Origin: DASSQJ01 sp963772645
GTDB lineage: Bacteria > Actinomycetota > Actinomycetes > Actinomycetales > Dermatophilaceae
NCBI GenBank assembly: GCA_963772645.1
Contig: CAVYYD010000006.1
Span: forward strand, 248,001-312,000
Length of the DNA: 64,000 nt
Direction: 5' to 3'
The position numbers and the translations under genes are program-made. Below are positions 52,560-61,560 of the stretch, one piece after another. Below the pieces are notes generated by a model. That model was not told the DNA's origin. It worked only from the letters and a program-made list of their open reading frames with translations, and did no database searches. Each line of letters starts with the position of its first letter. Position 1 is the stretch's first letter.

Positions 52560-55500
52560 ATGCCTGCCGCCGCCGCGCCCGCGCTCGTGCCGATGCTCGC
52601 CGGGGCCGTCCTGCCCGTGCCGGACGACCGCTTCGGCGGGCTCACCCCGCTGCAGGTGGTCGCGATCGTCCTCTGCGTCACGATCCCGACGGTCGGCTGG
52701 GCCCTGCTCGCCCGCCAGGTGGCCCGCTTCGTCCGGCTCTACCGGCTCGGGCAGCCCGACGGCACCCGCACCGGGAGCCCCGGTGCCCGGACCTGGACCC
52801 TCGCCAAGGAGTTCCTCGGCCACACCCGGATGAGCCGGCTCAAGGTCGTCGCGGCGGCGCACTGGTTCACCGCGCTGGCCTTCATCATCCTCTTCACCAC
52901 CCTGGTCAACGCCTTCTTCCAGCTCGTCCAGCCGGACTACCGCCTGCCCCTGATCGGGCACTTCCCGCCGTTCGAGTGGGTCATCGAGGTGTTCGCCTGG
53001 GCCGGGCTCGCCGGCATCCTCGTGCTCATGGCGATCCGCCAGCTGCAGCACCCGCGGCGGGCGCCCGGCGGGCACGGGCGACGTTCCCGATTCTTCGGCT
53101 CGACGTTCTGGCAGGCGTACTACGTCGAGCTGACCATCCTCGTCGTCACGATCTGCATCCTCCTGCTACGCGGGCTCGAGGCGGAGATGGTCACCCGGCT
53201 CGAGCCGGGCACCTCGCTGGCGCTGCACTTCCCGCTCACCGGCTGGATGGCCGGGTGGTGGGACGGCGTGTCCCTGGCGGCGGTCGCCGGGTGGGTCTAC
53301 GTCGTCGCGACGGTCAAGATCCTGGTCTCCTTCGCGTGGATGATCACCATCGCGCTCCAGCCGACGATGGGCGTGGCCTGGCACCGCTTCCTCGCCTTCC
53401 CCAACATCTGGTTCAAGCGCGAACCGTCCGGCCGGACCGCCCTCGGTGCGGCGCGTCCGATGACCGTCGGCGGGCGCCCCTTCGACCTCGCGGCCATGGA
53501 GGAGATGGAGGAGGGGGACGTCCTCGGCGTCGGGAGGGTCGAGGACTTCACGTGGAAGGGCCTGCTCGACTTCTCCACGTGCACCGAGTGCGGCCGCTGC
53601 CAGAGCCAGTGCCCGGCGTGGAACACCGACAAGCCCCTGTCGCCCAAGCTGCTCATGATGACCCTTCGGGACCACGCCGACGCCAAGGCCCCCTACCTCA
53701 CCGCGCTCGCCGACGCGCACGGCGACCACGAGCGCGCGATGGCCACGCTCGCCACGGCATCGGCGACGGTGCCGACCGACGGGGTGGAGCCCTCCGGCCC
53801 GGCCCTCGTCGACTGGTCGCAGACGGCTCTGGTCGGGCGCACGGGCTACGACCCCGCCGCGCCGCTGACCGCCTACACCCCGCACGGCCCGGACGCCGTC
53901 ATCGACGAGGACGTCCTGTGGTCGTGCACGACCTGCGGTGCCTGCGTCGAGCAGTGCCCGGTCGACATCGAGCACGTCGACCACATCATCGACATGCGCC
54001 GGTACTCCACGCTCATCGAGTCGGCCTTCCCGAGCGAGCTGGGCGGCCTGTTCAAGAACCTCGAGGGCAAGGGCAACCCGTGGGGGATGGGCGCCCGGGC
54101 CCGGCTCGACTGGGCCAAGGACCTGCCCTTCCCGGTCAAGGTGCTCGGTCAGGACGTCGAGAAGGCCTCGGACGTCGAGTGGCTCTTCTGGGTCGGCTGC
54201 GCCGGGGCCTACGAGGACCGCGCGAAGAAGACGACCCGTGCCGTCGCCGAGCTGCTCGACACTGCGGGGGTGTCGTTCGCGGTGCTCGGCGACGGAGAGA
54301 CGTGCACCGGCGACTCCGCGCGGCGGGCCGGCAACGAGCTGCTGTTCCAGACGCTCGCCCAGCAGAACGTCGACACCTTCGGGGAGTTCGGCGTGACCAA
54401 GGTCGTCGTCACCTGCGCGCACTGCTTCAACACGATCAAGAACGAGTACCCCCAGCTCGGCGGGAGCTACGAGGTCGTCCACCACACCCAGCTGCTCAAC
54501 CGGCTGGTCCGGGAGCGGAAGCTCGTGCCGGTCGCCCGCCCCGACGAGGCACCGGGGATGTCGACGGCGAAGAACGCCGCGTCGACGGCTCCGTCGGTCA
54601 CCTACCACGACCCGTGCTACCTCGGCCGCCACAACCACGTCTACGCGCCACCGCGCGAGCTGATCGGGGCGCTGCCGGGGGTCGAGCTGCGCGAGATGCC
54701 GCGGTCGGGCGAGAACTCGTTCTGCTGCGGCGCCGGCGGGGCCCGGATGTGGATGGAGGAGAAGCTCGGCACCCGGATCAACACCAACCGCACCGACGAG
54801 GCCCTGGCCACCGGGGCGGAGCGGATCGCCATCGGGTGCCCGTTCTGCCGCGTCATGATCTCGGACGGACTGACGTCCAAGCAGTCCGAGGGTGTCGGCG
54901 AGGACGTCGAGGTCGTCGACGTCGCCCAGATGCTGCTCGCGGCGGTGCGACGTGGGCAGGAGGGGCCCAGCGCCGGGTCCGGTGCGGTTGCCGGTGCGGA
55001 TGCCGGTGTCGTGCCGGCAGCCGCCGTCGCCGCCGGGGAGGCGGCTGTCGCCGACGACGAGATGCGCACCGACGAGGAGGCGACCGAGCCGCAGGCCGAT
55101 GCGGCACCCGCCCAGGCCGCCGACGCCGCGCCGGACCCGTGGGACGAGCCCGCCGTCGACTCCGCCCCCGCCCCGAGCACCGCCACCCCCGAGGCGGCCG
55201 ACGCCGCGCCGGACCCGTGGGACGAGCCGCCGGCCACGCAGGACCCGGCGGCCGGGCGGTCCGAGGGGGAACCCGACGCGCAGAAGGCGAGAACGGCCGC
55301 GGCAGCCTCCACCGACGACGTCGACCCGTGGGACGAGCCCGCCGCGACCCCGGCAACCGAGCCGGCCGGCACGACCGACGCTCCCGAGGCAGAGACCGAG
55401 CCGGCTGCGGGCGGAGGCGGCGACGCCGACCCCTGGGACCAGCCGGACCCGTGGGACGAGCCCTCCGACTCGGCGCCCGCGGCCCCGGAGCCCGAGGAAC

Positions 55501-55565
55501 CCGCAGGCGACTCGACCGTCGCCGGCGACGCGGCCCTCCTGGACGAGCCCGACCCCTGGGACTGA
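52560..55565 (+). CDS. Membrane Fe-S oxidoreductase (GlpC/HdrD-like) with DPWDEP-repeat tail
   Basis: A 1001-residue protein. Five or six membrane helices (about 25-280, NarI/HdrE-like, with LKVVAAAHWFTALAFIILFT) are followed by a ferredoxin-type domain with two [4Fe-4S] motifs: FSTCTECGRCQSQCPAW and WSCTTCGACVEQCPVDIEH. Two CCG-type domains then follow (VTCAHCFNTIKNEYP; DPCYLGRHN and NSFCCGAGGARMW). Such proteins pass electrons between a quinone and an unknown donor and are common, often essential, in actinobacteria. The last about 180 residues are an Ala/Pro/Glu-rich tail with repeated DPWDEP. A hairpin follows the gene. Confidence 0.92.
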   Translation: MPAAAAPALVPMLAGAVLPVPDDRFGGLTPLQVVAIVLCVTIPTVGWALLARQVARFVRLYRLGQPDGTRTGSPGARTWTLAKEFLGHTRMSRLKVVAAAHWFTALAFIILFTTLVNAFFQLVQPDYRLPLIGHFPPFEWVIEVFAWAGLAGILVLMAIRQLQHPRRAPGGHGRRSRFFGSTFWQAYYVELTILVVTICILLLRGLEAEMVTRLEPGTSLALHFPLTGWMAGWWDGVSLAAVAGWVYVVATVKILVSFAWMITIALQPTMGVAWHRFLAFPNIWFKREPSGRTALGAARPMTVGGRPFDLAAMEEMEEGDVLGVGRVEDFTWKGLLDFSTCTECGRCQSQCPAWNTDKPLSPKLLMMTLRDHADAKAPYLTALADAHGDHERAMATLATASATVPTDGVEPSGPALVDWSQTALVGRTGYDPAAPLTAYTPHGPDAVIDEDVLWSCTTCGACVEQCPVDIEHVDHIIDMRRYSTLIESAFPSELGGLFKNLEGKGNPWGMGARARLDWAKDLPFPVKVLGQDVEKASDVEWLFWVGCAGAYEDRAKKTTRAVAELLDTAGVSFAVLGDGETCTGDSARRAGNELLFQTLAQQNVDTFGEFGVTKVVVTCAHCFNTIKNEYPQLGGSYEVVHHTQLLNRLVRERKLVPVARPDEAPGMSTAKNAASTAPSVTYHDPCYLGRHNHVYAPPRELIGALPGVELREMPRSGENSFCCGAGGARMWMEEKLGTRINTNRTDEALATGAERIAIGCPFCRVMISDGLTSKQSEGVGEDVEVVDVAQMLLAAVRRGQEGPSAGSGAVAGADAGVVPAAAVAAGEAAVADDEMRTDEEATEPQADAAPAQAADAAPDPWDEPAVDSAPAPSTATPEAADAAPDPWDEPPATQDPAAGRSEGEPDAQKARTAAAASTDDVDPWDEPAATPATEPAGTTDAPEAETEPAAGGGGDADPWDQPDPWDEPSDSAPAAPEPEEPAGDSTVAGDAALLDEPDPWD
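55119..55228 (+). repeat. 32-base direct repeat in the DPWDEP tail
   Basis: An exact 32-base repeat (55119-55150 and 55197-55228, beginning GCCGACGCCGCGCCGGACCC) encodes ADAAPDPWDEP. Further degenerate DPWDEP/DPWDQP units follow up to 55564, about six in all, within the C-terminal tail of the Fe-S protein. Confidence 0.85.
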
Positions 55566-55590
55566 CGACCGCCGGACCCACCACACGACA

Positions 55591-55623
55591 CGAGGGCCGC
55601 ACCCGTGCGGGGTGCGGCCCTCG
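55591..55623. terminator. Hairpin terminator between Fe-S protein and osmoprotectant operon
   Basis: CGAGGGCCGCACCC (55591-55604) pairs with 55610-55623 around a 5-base loop. It separates two convergent transcription units and can serve both. Confidence 0.85.
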
Positions 55624-55666
55624 TCATCGGCCCGGGTGGTCGCCGGCGACCACCCGTGGCGAGGTG

Positions 55667-56590
55667 TCAGCCGAGTCCGTTGTCGGAGAGGAACTGCTGC
55701 GCCACGACCTTCGGGTCCTTCTTGTCGATGTCGGTCTGCTTGAGCATGTCCGCGATCGCCTTGGTCGTCAGCTTGGCCGAGACCGCGTTGAGCGCGTCCT
55801 TGACCTCGTCGGCTCGGTCAGCCCGGACGAGCGGGACGATGTTCTGGGAGCCGAACAGCTTCTCGGTGTCCTCGAGGGTGACGAAGCCGTTCTCGGCGAT
55901 GGCCGGGTCGGTGGAGAAGATGTTCGCCGCCTGGGCCTGGCCGTTCTTCAGGGCCTGGACGATCGCCTGGCCGGTCAGCGGCCGGAAGCTGCCGAACGTG
56001 ACGCCGTAGGTCTTCTCCAGACCGGGGACGCCCTGCGGACGCTCCTTGAACTCCGGGGGCGCCGCGAGGGTCATGTCGCCGGCCACCGGCTTGAGGTCGC
56101 CGATCGAGGTCAGCGAGTACTTGTCGGCCGTCTCCTTGGTGACGTTGATCGAGTCGTTGTCCTCGGCCGCGGACTTGTCCAGCACCGTGAGGTCCTTGGG
56201 GATGACCTCCTGGACGTGCTGGTAGACCTCGTCGGCGTTGGTGCCCGTGTAGCTCTTGTCGTAGTAGAGGGCGAGGGCTCCGGTGTACTCGGGGAAGACC
56301 TGGACCGAGTCGTCCTGCAGGGCTCGCAGGTAGACCTCGCGGGAGCCGATGTTCAGCTTCGTCGAGGCGTTGATGCCCTTGGCCTGGAGTGCGCCCGCGT
56401 AGATCTCGGCGAGCAGCGTGGACTCGGAGAAGTTGGCACCGCCCACCACGATCGGCGCGCCGGAACCACCACTGGCGGTGGACGACGCGGACGAGGTGCC
56501 GGAGGAGAGCGGGTCGCTGCCCCCGCCGCAGGCGGTGAGCCCGAGGAGCGAGGCCGCGACGAGCGCGACGGCGGACGTGGTGCGCTTCAT
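55667..56590 (-). CDS. Glycine betaine/osmoprotectant-binding lipoprotein
   Basis: A 307-residue OpuCC/ProX-like binding protein: lipoprotein signal (VALVAASLLGLTACGGGSDP), then IVVGGANFSESTLLAEIYAG, a classical start of this family. It continues VFPEYTGALALYYDKSYTG, TLAAPPEFKERPQGVPGLEK and AQAANIFSTDPAIAENGFV. It binds quaternary ammonium compounds such as betaine, choline or carnitine and delivers them to the permeases. Start ATG 56590, with an alternative at 56647. Last gene of the four-gene operon, 53 bases after a permease. Confidence 0.92.
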   Translation of the reverse strand: MKRTTSAVALVAASLLGLTACGGGSDPLSSGTSSASSTASGGSGAPIVVGGANFSESTLLAEIYAGALQAKGINASTKLNIGSREVYLRALQDDSVQVFPEYTGALALYYDKSYTGTNADEVYQHVQEVIPKDLTVLDKSAAEDNDSINVTKETADKYSLTSIGDLKPVAGDMTLAAPPEFKERPQGVPGLEKTYGVTFGSFRPLTGQAIVQALKNGQAQAANIFSTDPAIAENGFVTLEDTEKLFGSQNIVPLVRADRADEVKDALNAVSAKLTTKAIADMLKQTDIDKKDPKVVAQQFLSDNGLG

Positions 56591-56643
56591 GAGGGGTCCC
56601 TTCGTGGGTGGGCCGGGGCCCGGGGAGGTGAGTGGTGGACGGG

Positions 56644-57405
56644 TCATGCGGGCGTGCGGAGGTCAACCGCGGCGTCGTCGGAATCTTCCCGGGGGACGTG
56701 TTCGTCATCGTTTCGTGACCTACCGAGCGAGCGCCCGGTCAGGCCGGGGGAGACCACCCGGCGCTGCACGAGGGCGAGCAGTCCTTCGAGCACGACCGCG
56801 AGTACGGCGACGAGCAGCGCGCCGCCACCGGTCCGCGGGTAGTCCGACAGGGCGATGCCGTCGATGATGTACCGGCCCAGCCCGCCGATGCCGAGGTAGG
56901 CCGCGATGGTCGCGGTGGCGACCACCTGCAGCACGGCCGAGCGCACCCCGGAGAGGACCAGCGGCAGGGCGTTGGGGACCTCCACCTGCCAGAGCACCTG
57001 GCGGCCCCGCATCCCCACTCCGCGGGCGGCGTCCCGGGCCGCGGGGTCGACCGCCTCGAGCCCGGCGTAGGTGCCGGCGAGCAGCGGCGGGATGGCGAGC
57101 AGGACGAGCACCCCGATGGTCGGGCCGAGGAAGGCGAGGTTGCCCGACAGGCGCGGGCCCAGCCAGAGCGAGGCCGCGAAGAGCAGCCCGAGCGTGGGGA
57201 CCGCCCGCAGCGAGTTGGCGACCGTGACGAGCCAGCGGGCCCGGCCGGTGTGCCCCACCCAGACCCCGATGGGCACGGCGATCGCGGCCGCGATCCCGAC
57301 CGTGACGAAGGTGTAGAGGAGGTGCTGGAGGAGCCGGTGCGGGATGCCGTCGTCGCCCGCCCAGCTGGCCGGGTCGGTGAACCACGAGAGCAGCGAGGCG
57401 ATCAT
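56644..57405 (-). CDS. Osmoprotectant ABC transporter permease (second subunit)
   Basis: A 253-residue membrane permease (OpuCD-like): helices at LLYTFVTVGIAAAIAVPIGV, GLLFAASLWLG and FLGPTIGVLVLLAIPPLLAG. The ATPase-docking region includes YAGLEAVDPAARDAARGVGM, and GIGGLGRYIIDGIALSDYP is typical of the family. An acidic cytoplasmic tail (DDEHVPREDSDDAAVDL) ends it. ATG 57405 overlaps the stop of the other permease by four bases. Confidence 0.92.
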   Translation of the reverse strand: MIASLLSWFTDPASWAGDDGIPHRLLQHLLYTFVTVGIAAAIAVPIGVWVGHTGRARWLVTVANSLRAVPTLGLLFAASLWLGPRLSGNLAFLGPTIGVLVLLAIPPLLAGTYAGLEAVDPAARDAARGVGMRGRQVLWQVEVPNALPLVLSGVRSAVLQVVATATIAAYLGIGGLGRYIIDGIALSDYPRTGGGALLVAVLAVVLEGLLALVQRRVVSPGLTGRSLGRSRNDDEHVPREDSDDAAVDLRTPA

Positions 57406-58049
57406 GCGTGCCCTCCCGAGAGCCGCAGCCAGGGCGTCAGCATCTTCGAGCCGGCGACGATCACCGCGTCGAGCCCGAGGGCGAGGACGACGCAGGCGAG
57501 GATGCCGGTGAGCAGCTCGCCGGCGATGACCCGGTTGTAGCCGTCGATGAGGAGGTCGCCGAGCTGTGCGGCCCCCACGAGGGAGCCGACCGAGACGATC
57601 GACACGTTGCTCACGGCGGCCACCCTCAGGCCCGAGGCGATGACCGGCACGGCGAGCGGCAGCTCGACCCCGAACAGCCTCCGCAGCCCGGAGTAGCCCA
57701 TCGCCGTGGCCGCCTGCTCGACGTGGTCGGGGACCGCCTTGAGCCCGTCGGCGACCGTGCGCACGAGCAGGGCGACGGTGTAGATCGTCATCGCGACGAC
57801 GACGTTGATCGGGTCGAGGATCTTGGTCCCCAGGAGCAGCGGCATGATGACGAAGAGGGCGAGCGAGGGGATCGTGTAGAGCAGCCCGGTCGTCGTGATG
57901 ATCGCGGGGTACGCCGGCGCCCACCGTTTCGCGGCCCAGCCCAGCGGCACCGACACGAGGAGCCCGACGACGAGCGGGACCCCGGCGAGGTAGAGGTGCG
58001 CGAGCGCGAGATGGAGCACGGTGCCCCAGTTCGAGGAGAGCCAGTCCAT
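57402..58049 (-). CDS. Osmoprotectant ABC transporter permease (first subunit)
   Basis: A 215-residue permease (OpuCB-like) with LALAHLYLAGVPLVVGLLVS, TTTGLLYTIPSLALFVIMPL, the EAA-like VPDHVEQAATAMGYSGLRRL and VSVGSLVGAAQLGDLLIDGY. It forms the membrane channel with the permease at 56644-57405. ATG 58049 follows the ATPase stop by two bases. Confidence 0.92.
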   Translation of the reverse strand: MDWLSSNWGTVLHLALAHLYLAGVPLVVGLLVSVPLGWAAKRWAPAYPAIITTTGLLYTIPSLALFVIMPLLLGTKILDPINVVVAMTIYTVALLVRTVADGLKAVPDHVEQAATAMGYSGLRRLFGVELPLAVPVIASGLRVAAVSNVSIVSVGSLVGAAQLGDLLIDGYNRVIAGELLTGILACVVLALGLDAVIVAGSKMLTPWLRLSGGHA

Positions 58050-58051
58050 GC

Positions 58052-59191
58052 TCAGGCCCCGTCCTCCACGAGGCTGACCGCTCCACCGCGAACCGGGTCG
58101 TCCTCGTCGCGCTCGGGCCGCTCGGTGTCCTCGATGGCGCGGAGGACCTCGTGCGCGAGGACGGTGCCGACGAGGGCACCGCTGTCGTCGACGACGACCC
58201 CGCGGCGAGACGGCGAGGACAGGGCCGCGTCGAGCGCCCCGCGCAGCGACCCACTGGAGCGGGCCACGGTGCCACCGCGGTGGAGGTCGGCGTCCTCGAC
58301 GGGGCGGGAGCCGATCCGGGCCGGCTCCACCCACCCCAGCGGGCGGCGGTCCTCGTCGACGACGAGCAGCCACGCGGGACCCGCCGAGGGCGGCTCGCCG
58401 AGGACGACGGTGCGCTCCGAGCGCAGCGGCAGCCGGGGCGTCTCCTGGAACTGCAGCGCCCGGTAGCCACGGTCACGGCCGACGAAGTCGGCGACGAAGT
58501 CGTCGGCCGGGTGGGCCAGGAGGTAGGCCGGCTCGGCCACCTGGGCCAGCCGGCCACCGACCCGCAGAACCGCCACCTGGTCGCCGAGCTTGATCGCCTC
58601 GTCGATGTCGTGGGTGACGAAGACGATCGTCTTGCCGAGCTCGTCCTGGAGCCGGAGGAACTCGTCCTGCAGCTGCTCGCGGACGATCGGGTCCACCGCC
58701 GAGAAGGGCTCGTCCATGAGCATCACCGGCGGGTCGGCGGCCAGCGCTCGGGCCACGCCCACGCGCTGCTGCTGCCCGCCGGAGAGCTGGGAGGGGTAAC
58801 GGTCACCGAGGTGGGCCTCGAGCCCGACCCGCTCGAGCAGCTCGCGGGAGCGCTCACGGGTCCGGCGCCGGTCCCAGCCGAGGAGCCGGGGCACGGTGCC
58901 GATGTTGTCCAGGACGGTCCGGTGCGGGAAGAGGCCGGCGTGCTGGATGACGTAGCCCATTCCGCGCCGCAGCTCGGCCTCGTCCATCCGCATCGTGTCC
59001 CGGCCGTCGAGCGAGATCGACCCCCGGGTCGGCTCGATCATCCGGTTGACCATCCGCAGGCTCGTCGTCTTGCCGCACCCCGAGGGCCCGACGAGGACGG
59101 TGATCTTCCCCGTGGGCGCGGTGAGGGAGAGGTCGTCGACGGCCACGGTGCCGTCGGGGTACTCCTTGGTGACGGCCTCGAACCGGATCAT
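58052..59191 (-). CDS. Osmoprotectant ABC transporter ATPase with CBS domains
   Basis: A 379-residue ATPase (OpuCA/ProV-like): Walker A LVGPSGCGKTTSLRMVNRM, Q-loop IQHAGLFPH, signature LSGGQQQRVGVARAL, Walker B VMLMDEPFSAVDP and the switch His in VFVTHDIDEAIKLGD. The C-terminal 120 residues hold two CBS-like units (WLLVVDEDRRPLGWVEPARI; RGVVVDDSGALVGTVLAHEV), which sense ionic strength or nucleotides in this family. First gene of the operon, so expression is likely osmotically driven. Confidence 0.93.
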   Translation of the reverse strand: MIRFEAVTKEYPDGTVAVDDLSLTAPTGKITVLVGPSGCGKTTSLRMVNRMIEPTRGSISLDGRDTMRMDEAELRRGMGYVIQHAGLFPHRTVLDNIGTVPRLLGWDRRRTRERSRELLERVGLEAHLGDRYPSQLSGGQQQRVGVARALAADPPVMLMDEPFSAVDPIVREQLQDEFLRLQDELGKTIVFVTHDIDEAIKLGDQVAVLRVGGRLAQVAEPAYLLAHPADDFVADFVGRDRGYRALQFQETPRLPLRSERTVVLGEPPSAGPAWLLVVDEDRRPLGWVEPARIGSRPVEDADLHRGGTVARSSGSLRGALDAALSSPSRRGVVVDDSGALVGTVLAHEVLRAIEDTERPERDEDDPVRGGAVSLVEDGA

Positions 59192-59242
59192 CCAACGACC
59201 CTAACGGGCTCCGTGCGGGCAGTGGGCCTTGGCGAGCGCCCG

Positions 59243-59719
59243 TCACCAGTCGGTCAGGCCGCCCTCACCGGGCGCCGGCTCGTCGGCCGCCTCGGAGAAG
59301 GCGGTGAGCGCGGCGACCAGGCCCCGGCGCCGGCCTGCCGGGATCGCCTCGACGATCTCGGCGATGGCGGCGCGACGCCGGGCCGTCACGGCGTCGACGA
59401 GGCGGCGACCGCGCGAGGTCAGCTCGAGGTCGACCGCACGACGGTCGTTCTCGACCTCCTCCCGGCTCACCATCCCCGCGGCGACCAGCCGGTCGACGAG
59501 CCGCAGGGCGCTGGAGGCGTTGACCTCCAGCCGCTCCGCCAACGCGCCCAGGCGGGTCCGGCCCCGGCTGCGGAGGACGACGAGCGCCCGGAACTGGGTG
59601 AGGGTGACCGTCTCCTCGACGTCGGCCAGGGAGCGCGCCGAGACCCCGACCAGGGCCCGGGACGCGGTGAGCAGGGCGGTGACGAGGGCGTCCGCCTCGT
59701 CAGCTCGATTTCCGTTCAC
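59243..59719 (-). CDS. MarR-family transcriptional regulator
   Basis: A 158-residue winged-HTH regulator: VTLTQFRALVVLRSRGRTRL, recognition helix region LEVNASSALRLVDRLVAAGM, and wing MVSREEVENDRRAVDLELTS with the DRR motif typical of MarR. The start is GTG 59719; the long frame upstream is antisense to the ClC gene and is not coding. It is divergent from ClC, with overlapping palindromes between them. Confidence 0.92.
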   Translation of the reverse strand: MNGNRADEADALVTALLTASRALVGVSARSLADVEETVTLTQFRALVVLRSRGRTRLGALAERLEVNASSALRLVDRLVAAGMVSREEVENDRRAVDLELTSRGRRLVDAVTARRRAAIAEIVEAIPAGRRRGLVAALTAFSEAADEPAPGEGGLTDW

Positions 59720-59722
59720 GGG

Positions 59723-59743
59723 TGCAACTATTGCATACTGCAA
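59723..59743. promoter_or_regulatory. Overlapping palindromes, candidate MarR operator
   Basis: TGCAA-CTA-TTGCA-TAC-TGCAA forms two overlapping perfect palindromes (59723-59735 and 59731-59743) in the 27-base gap between the divergent MarR and ClC starts. This is a compact operator that would let the regulator cover both start regions. Confidence 0.6.
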
Positions 59744-59746
59744 CTC

Positions 59747-61531
59747 ATGCCGACCGCCGCTGCACCTGCCCCCTCCCCCACCGGGCCGGCGCCGTGGCGC
59801 CTCCCGGCCCGCCACGCCGGCGACTGGCTGCGGGGGTCGCGCGGGGGGCTGCTCGTCCTCGCCCTCCTCGTCGGCGCGGGGGCGGCGGGGGCGGCCGTCG
59901 TCTTCCGCTGGCTCATCGCGACCTTCACCCAGGCGTTCACCGGCTACGCCGACTACGCCGCGGTACCCGGCGCCGCGAACCCCCACCTGCCCGGACTCGG
60001 CCGCTGGTTCGTCATCCTCACCCCGGTTCTCGCCGGGCTGCTCTACGGGCCACTCGTGCACCTCTTCGCCCGCGAGGCGCGCGGCCACGGCGTCCCCGAG
60101 GTCATGTACGCCGTGGCCCGCAAGGGCGGACGCATCAAGCCCCAGGTCGCCGGGGTCAAGGCGCTGGCCTCCGCACTGTGCATCGGCGGCGGCGGCTCGG
60201 TCGGCCGCGAGGGCCCGATCGTGCAGATCGGCTCGGCCCTCGGCTCGACCCTCGGCCGGGTCACCCGGGTCGCCGAGCCGCGGATGCGGGTCCTCGTCGC
60301 CTGCGGAGCGGCGGGCGGCATCGCGGCCACCTTCAACGCTCCGCTCGCCGGTGTCTTCTTCGCGATGGAGCTGATCCTCGCCGACTTCACGGCGCAGTCC
60401 TTCGGGCTCGTCGTCATCTCCTCGGTCACCGCCTCGGCCATCGGCCGGTCGATCCTCGGGGACCAGGTGTTCCTCTCGCTGCCGGCCTTCACGGTCGACC
60501 ACGCGCAGGAGTACCTGCTCTTCGCGGCCCTCGGGGTCGTCGCGGGTGCCGTGGGGGTGGGCTTCACCAAGGTGCTCTACGCCATCGAGGACGGCTGCGA
60601 CGCCGTGTGGCGTGGCCCGGAGTGGCTGCGGCCCGCCGTCGGCGGCATCCTCCTCGGGCTGCTGCTCCTCGTCCTGCCGCAGATGTACGGCGTCGGCTAC
60701 CCCGTGCTCGGCGACGCGATCGGCGGCTCGTACGCCATCGGGTTCCTCCTCGTGCTCCTCGTCGGGAAGATGGTCGCGACGTCGCTGACCATCGGCATCG
60801 GCGGCTCCGGTGGCGTCTTCGCCCCGAGCCTGTTCATCGGCGCGATGCTCGGCGCAGCCTTCGGTGCGGTGGCGCACAGCACGCTGCCGGGGATCGCCGG
60901 GCCGGTCGGCGCCTACGGCCTCATCGGGATGGGTGCGGTGTTCGCCGGTGCGGCCCGGGCCCCCATTACCGCGGTCATCATCATGTTCGAGCTCACGAGC
61001 GAGTACTCGATCATCCTGCCGCTGATGACGGCCATCGTCATCGCCACCCTCGTCAGCCACCGGCTCTCGCACGACTCGATCTACACCCTCAAGCTGCGCC
61101 GGCGCGGCATCGACCTCGACAAGCCCGCCCCCACCTCGACCGCCTCGCGCACGCCGGTCCGTGACGTCATGCGCCCACTGCCGGTCCCGGTCCAGGGTGG
61201 CACCCCGCTGCGCGACGTCGCCGCCCGTCTCTCCGGCGTCAGCTACGGCGTGCTGCCCCTGGCCGGCGCCGACGGCCGCTACCACGGGATCGTCACCGCC
61301 CGAGCGGTGTCCGAGGCCCTCGCCGACGGGCGCCACGACGTGGTCCCCGCGGAGATCGTCTTCGAGCTGCCGGAGCGGGTCCGGGTCGACGACACCCTGG
61401 ACAAGGTGATCGATGCCCTGAACCGCAGCGGGGTCGGCGGGATGCCGGTCCTCGACGAGAACGGCGAGCCCGTCGGCTGGATCGACTACCGCGACGCCCT
61501 GACGAGCATGCGACGCACCGCCACCGGCTGA
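59747..61531 (+). CDS. ClC-family chloride channel/transporter with CBS domains
   Basis: A 594-residue protein with the three ClC signatures: GGGGSVGREGPIVQIGSALG (gating Glu in GREGP), GIGGSGGVFAPSLFIGAMLG, and AARAPITAVIIMFELTSEYS. About ten to twelve membrane segments are followed by two CBS domains (VRDVMRPLPVPVQGGTPLRD; LDKVIDALNRSGVGGMPVLD). It moves chloride, probably in exchange for protons. Expression likely depends on the divergent MarR regulator. Confidence 0.94.
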   Translation: MPTAAAPAPSPTGPAPWRLPARHAGDWLRGSRGGLLVLALLVGAGAAGAAVVFRWLIATFTQAFTGYADYAAVPGAANPHLPGLGRWFVILTPVLAGLLYGPLVHLFAREARGHGVPEVMYAVARKGGRIKPQVAGVKALASALCIGGGGSVGREGPIVQIGSALGSTLGRVTRVAEPRMRVLVACGAAGGIAATFNAPLAGVFFAMELILADFTAQSFGLVVISSVTASAIGRSILGDQVFLSLPAFTVDHAQEYLLFAALGVVAGAVGVGFTKVLYAIEDGCDAVWRGPEWLRPAVGGILLGLLLLVLPQMYGVGYPVLGDAIGGSYAIGFLLVLLVGKMVATSLTIGIGGSGGVFAPSLFIGAMLGAAFGAVAHSTLPGIAGPVGAYGLIGMGAVFAGAARAPITAVIIMFELTSEYSIILPLMTAIVIATLVSHRLSHDSIYTLKLRRRGIDLDKPAPTSTASRTPVRDVMRPLPVPVQGGTPLRDVAARLSGVSYGVLPLAGADGRYHGIVTARAVSEALADGRHDVVPAEIVFELPERVRVDDTLDKVIDALNRSGVGGMPVLDENGEPVGWIDYRDALTSMRRTATG

Positions 61532-61560
61532 GCGCCCCGGGCGGGCCCTACCGTTGCCCC

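Noticed and set aside
53166..55586. An 806-codon antisense frame over the Fe-S protein
   Set aside because: Antisense shadow caused by third-position GC; no family features.
52976..56842. A 1288-codon plus-strand frame across the Fe-S gene and the osmoprotectant operon
   Set aside because: It is an Arg/Gly/Pro-rich out-of-frame reading crossing real genes on both strands.
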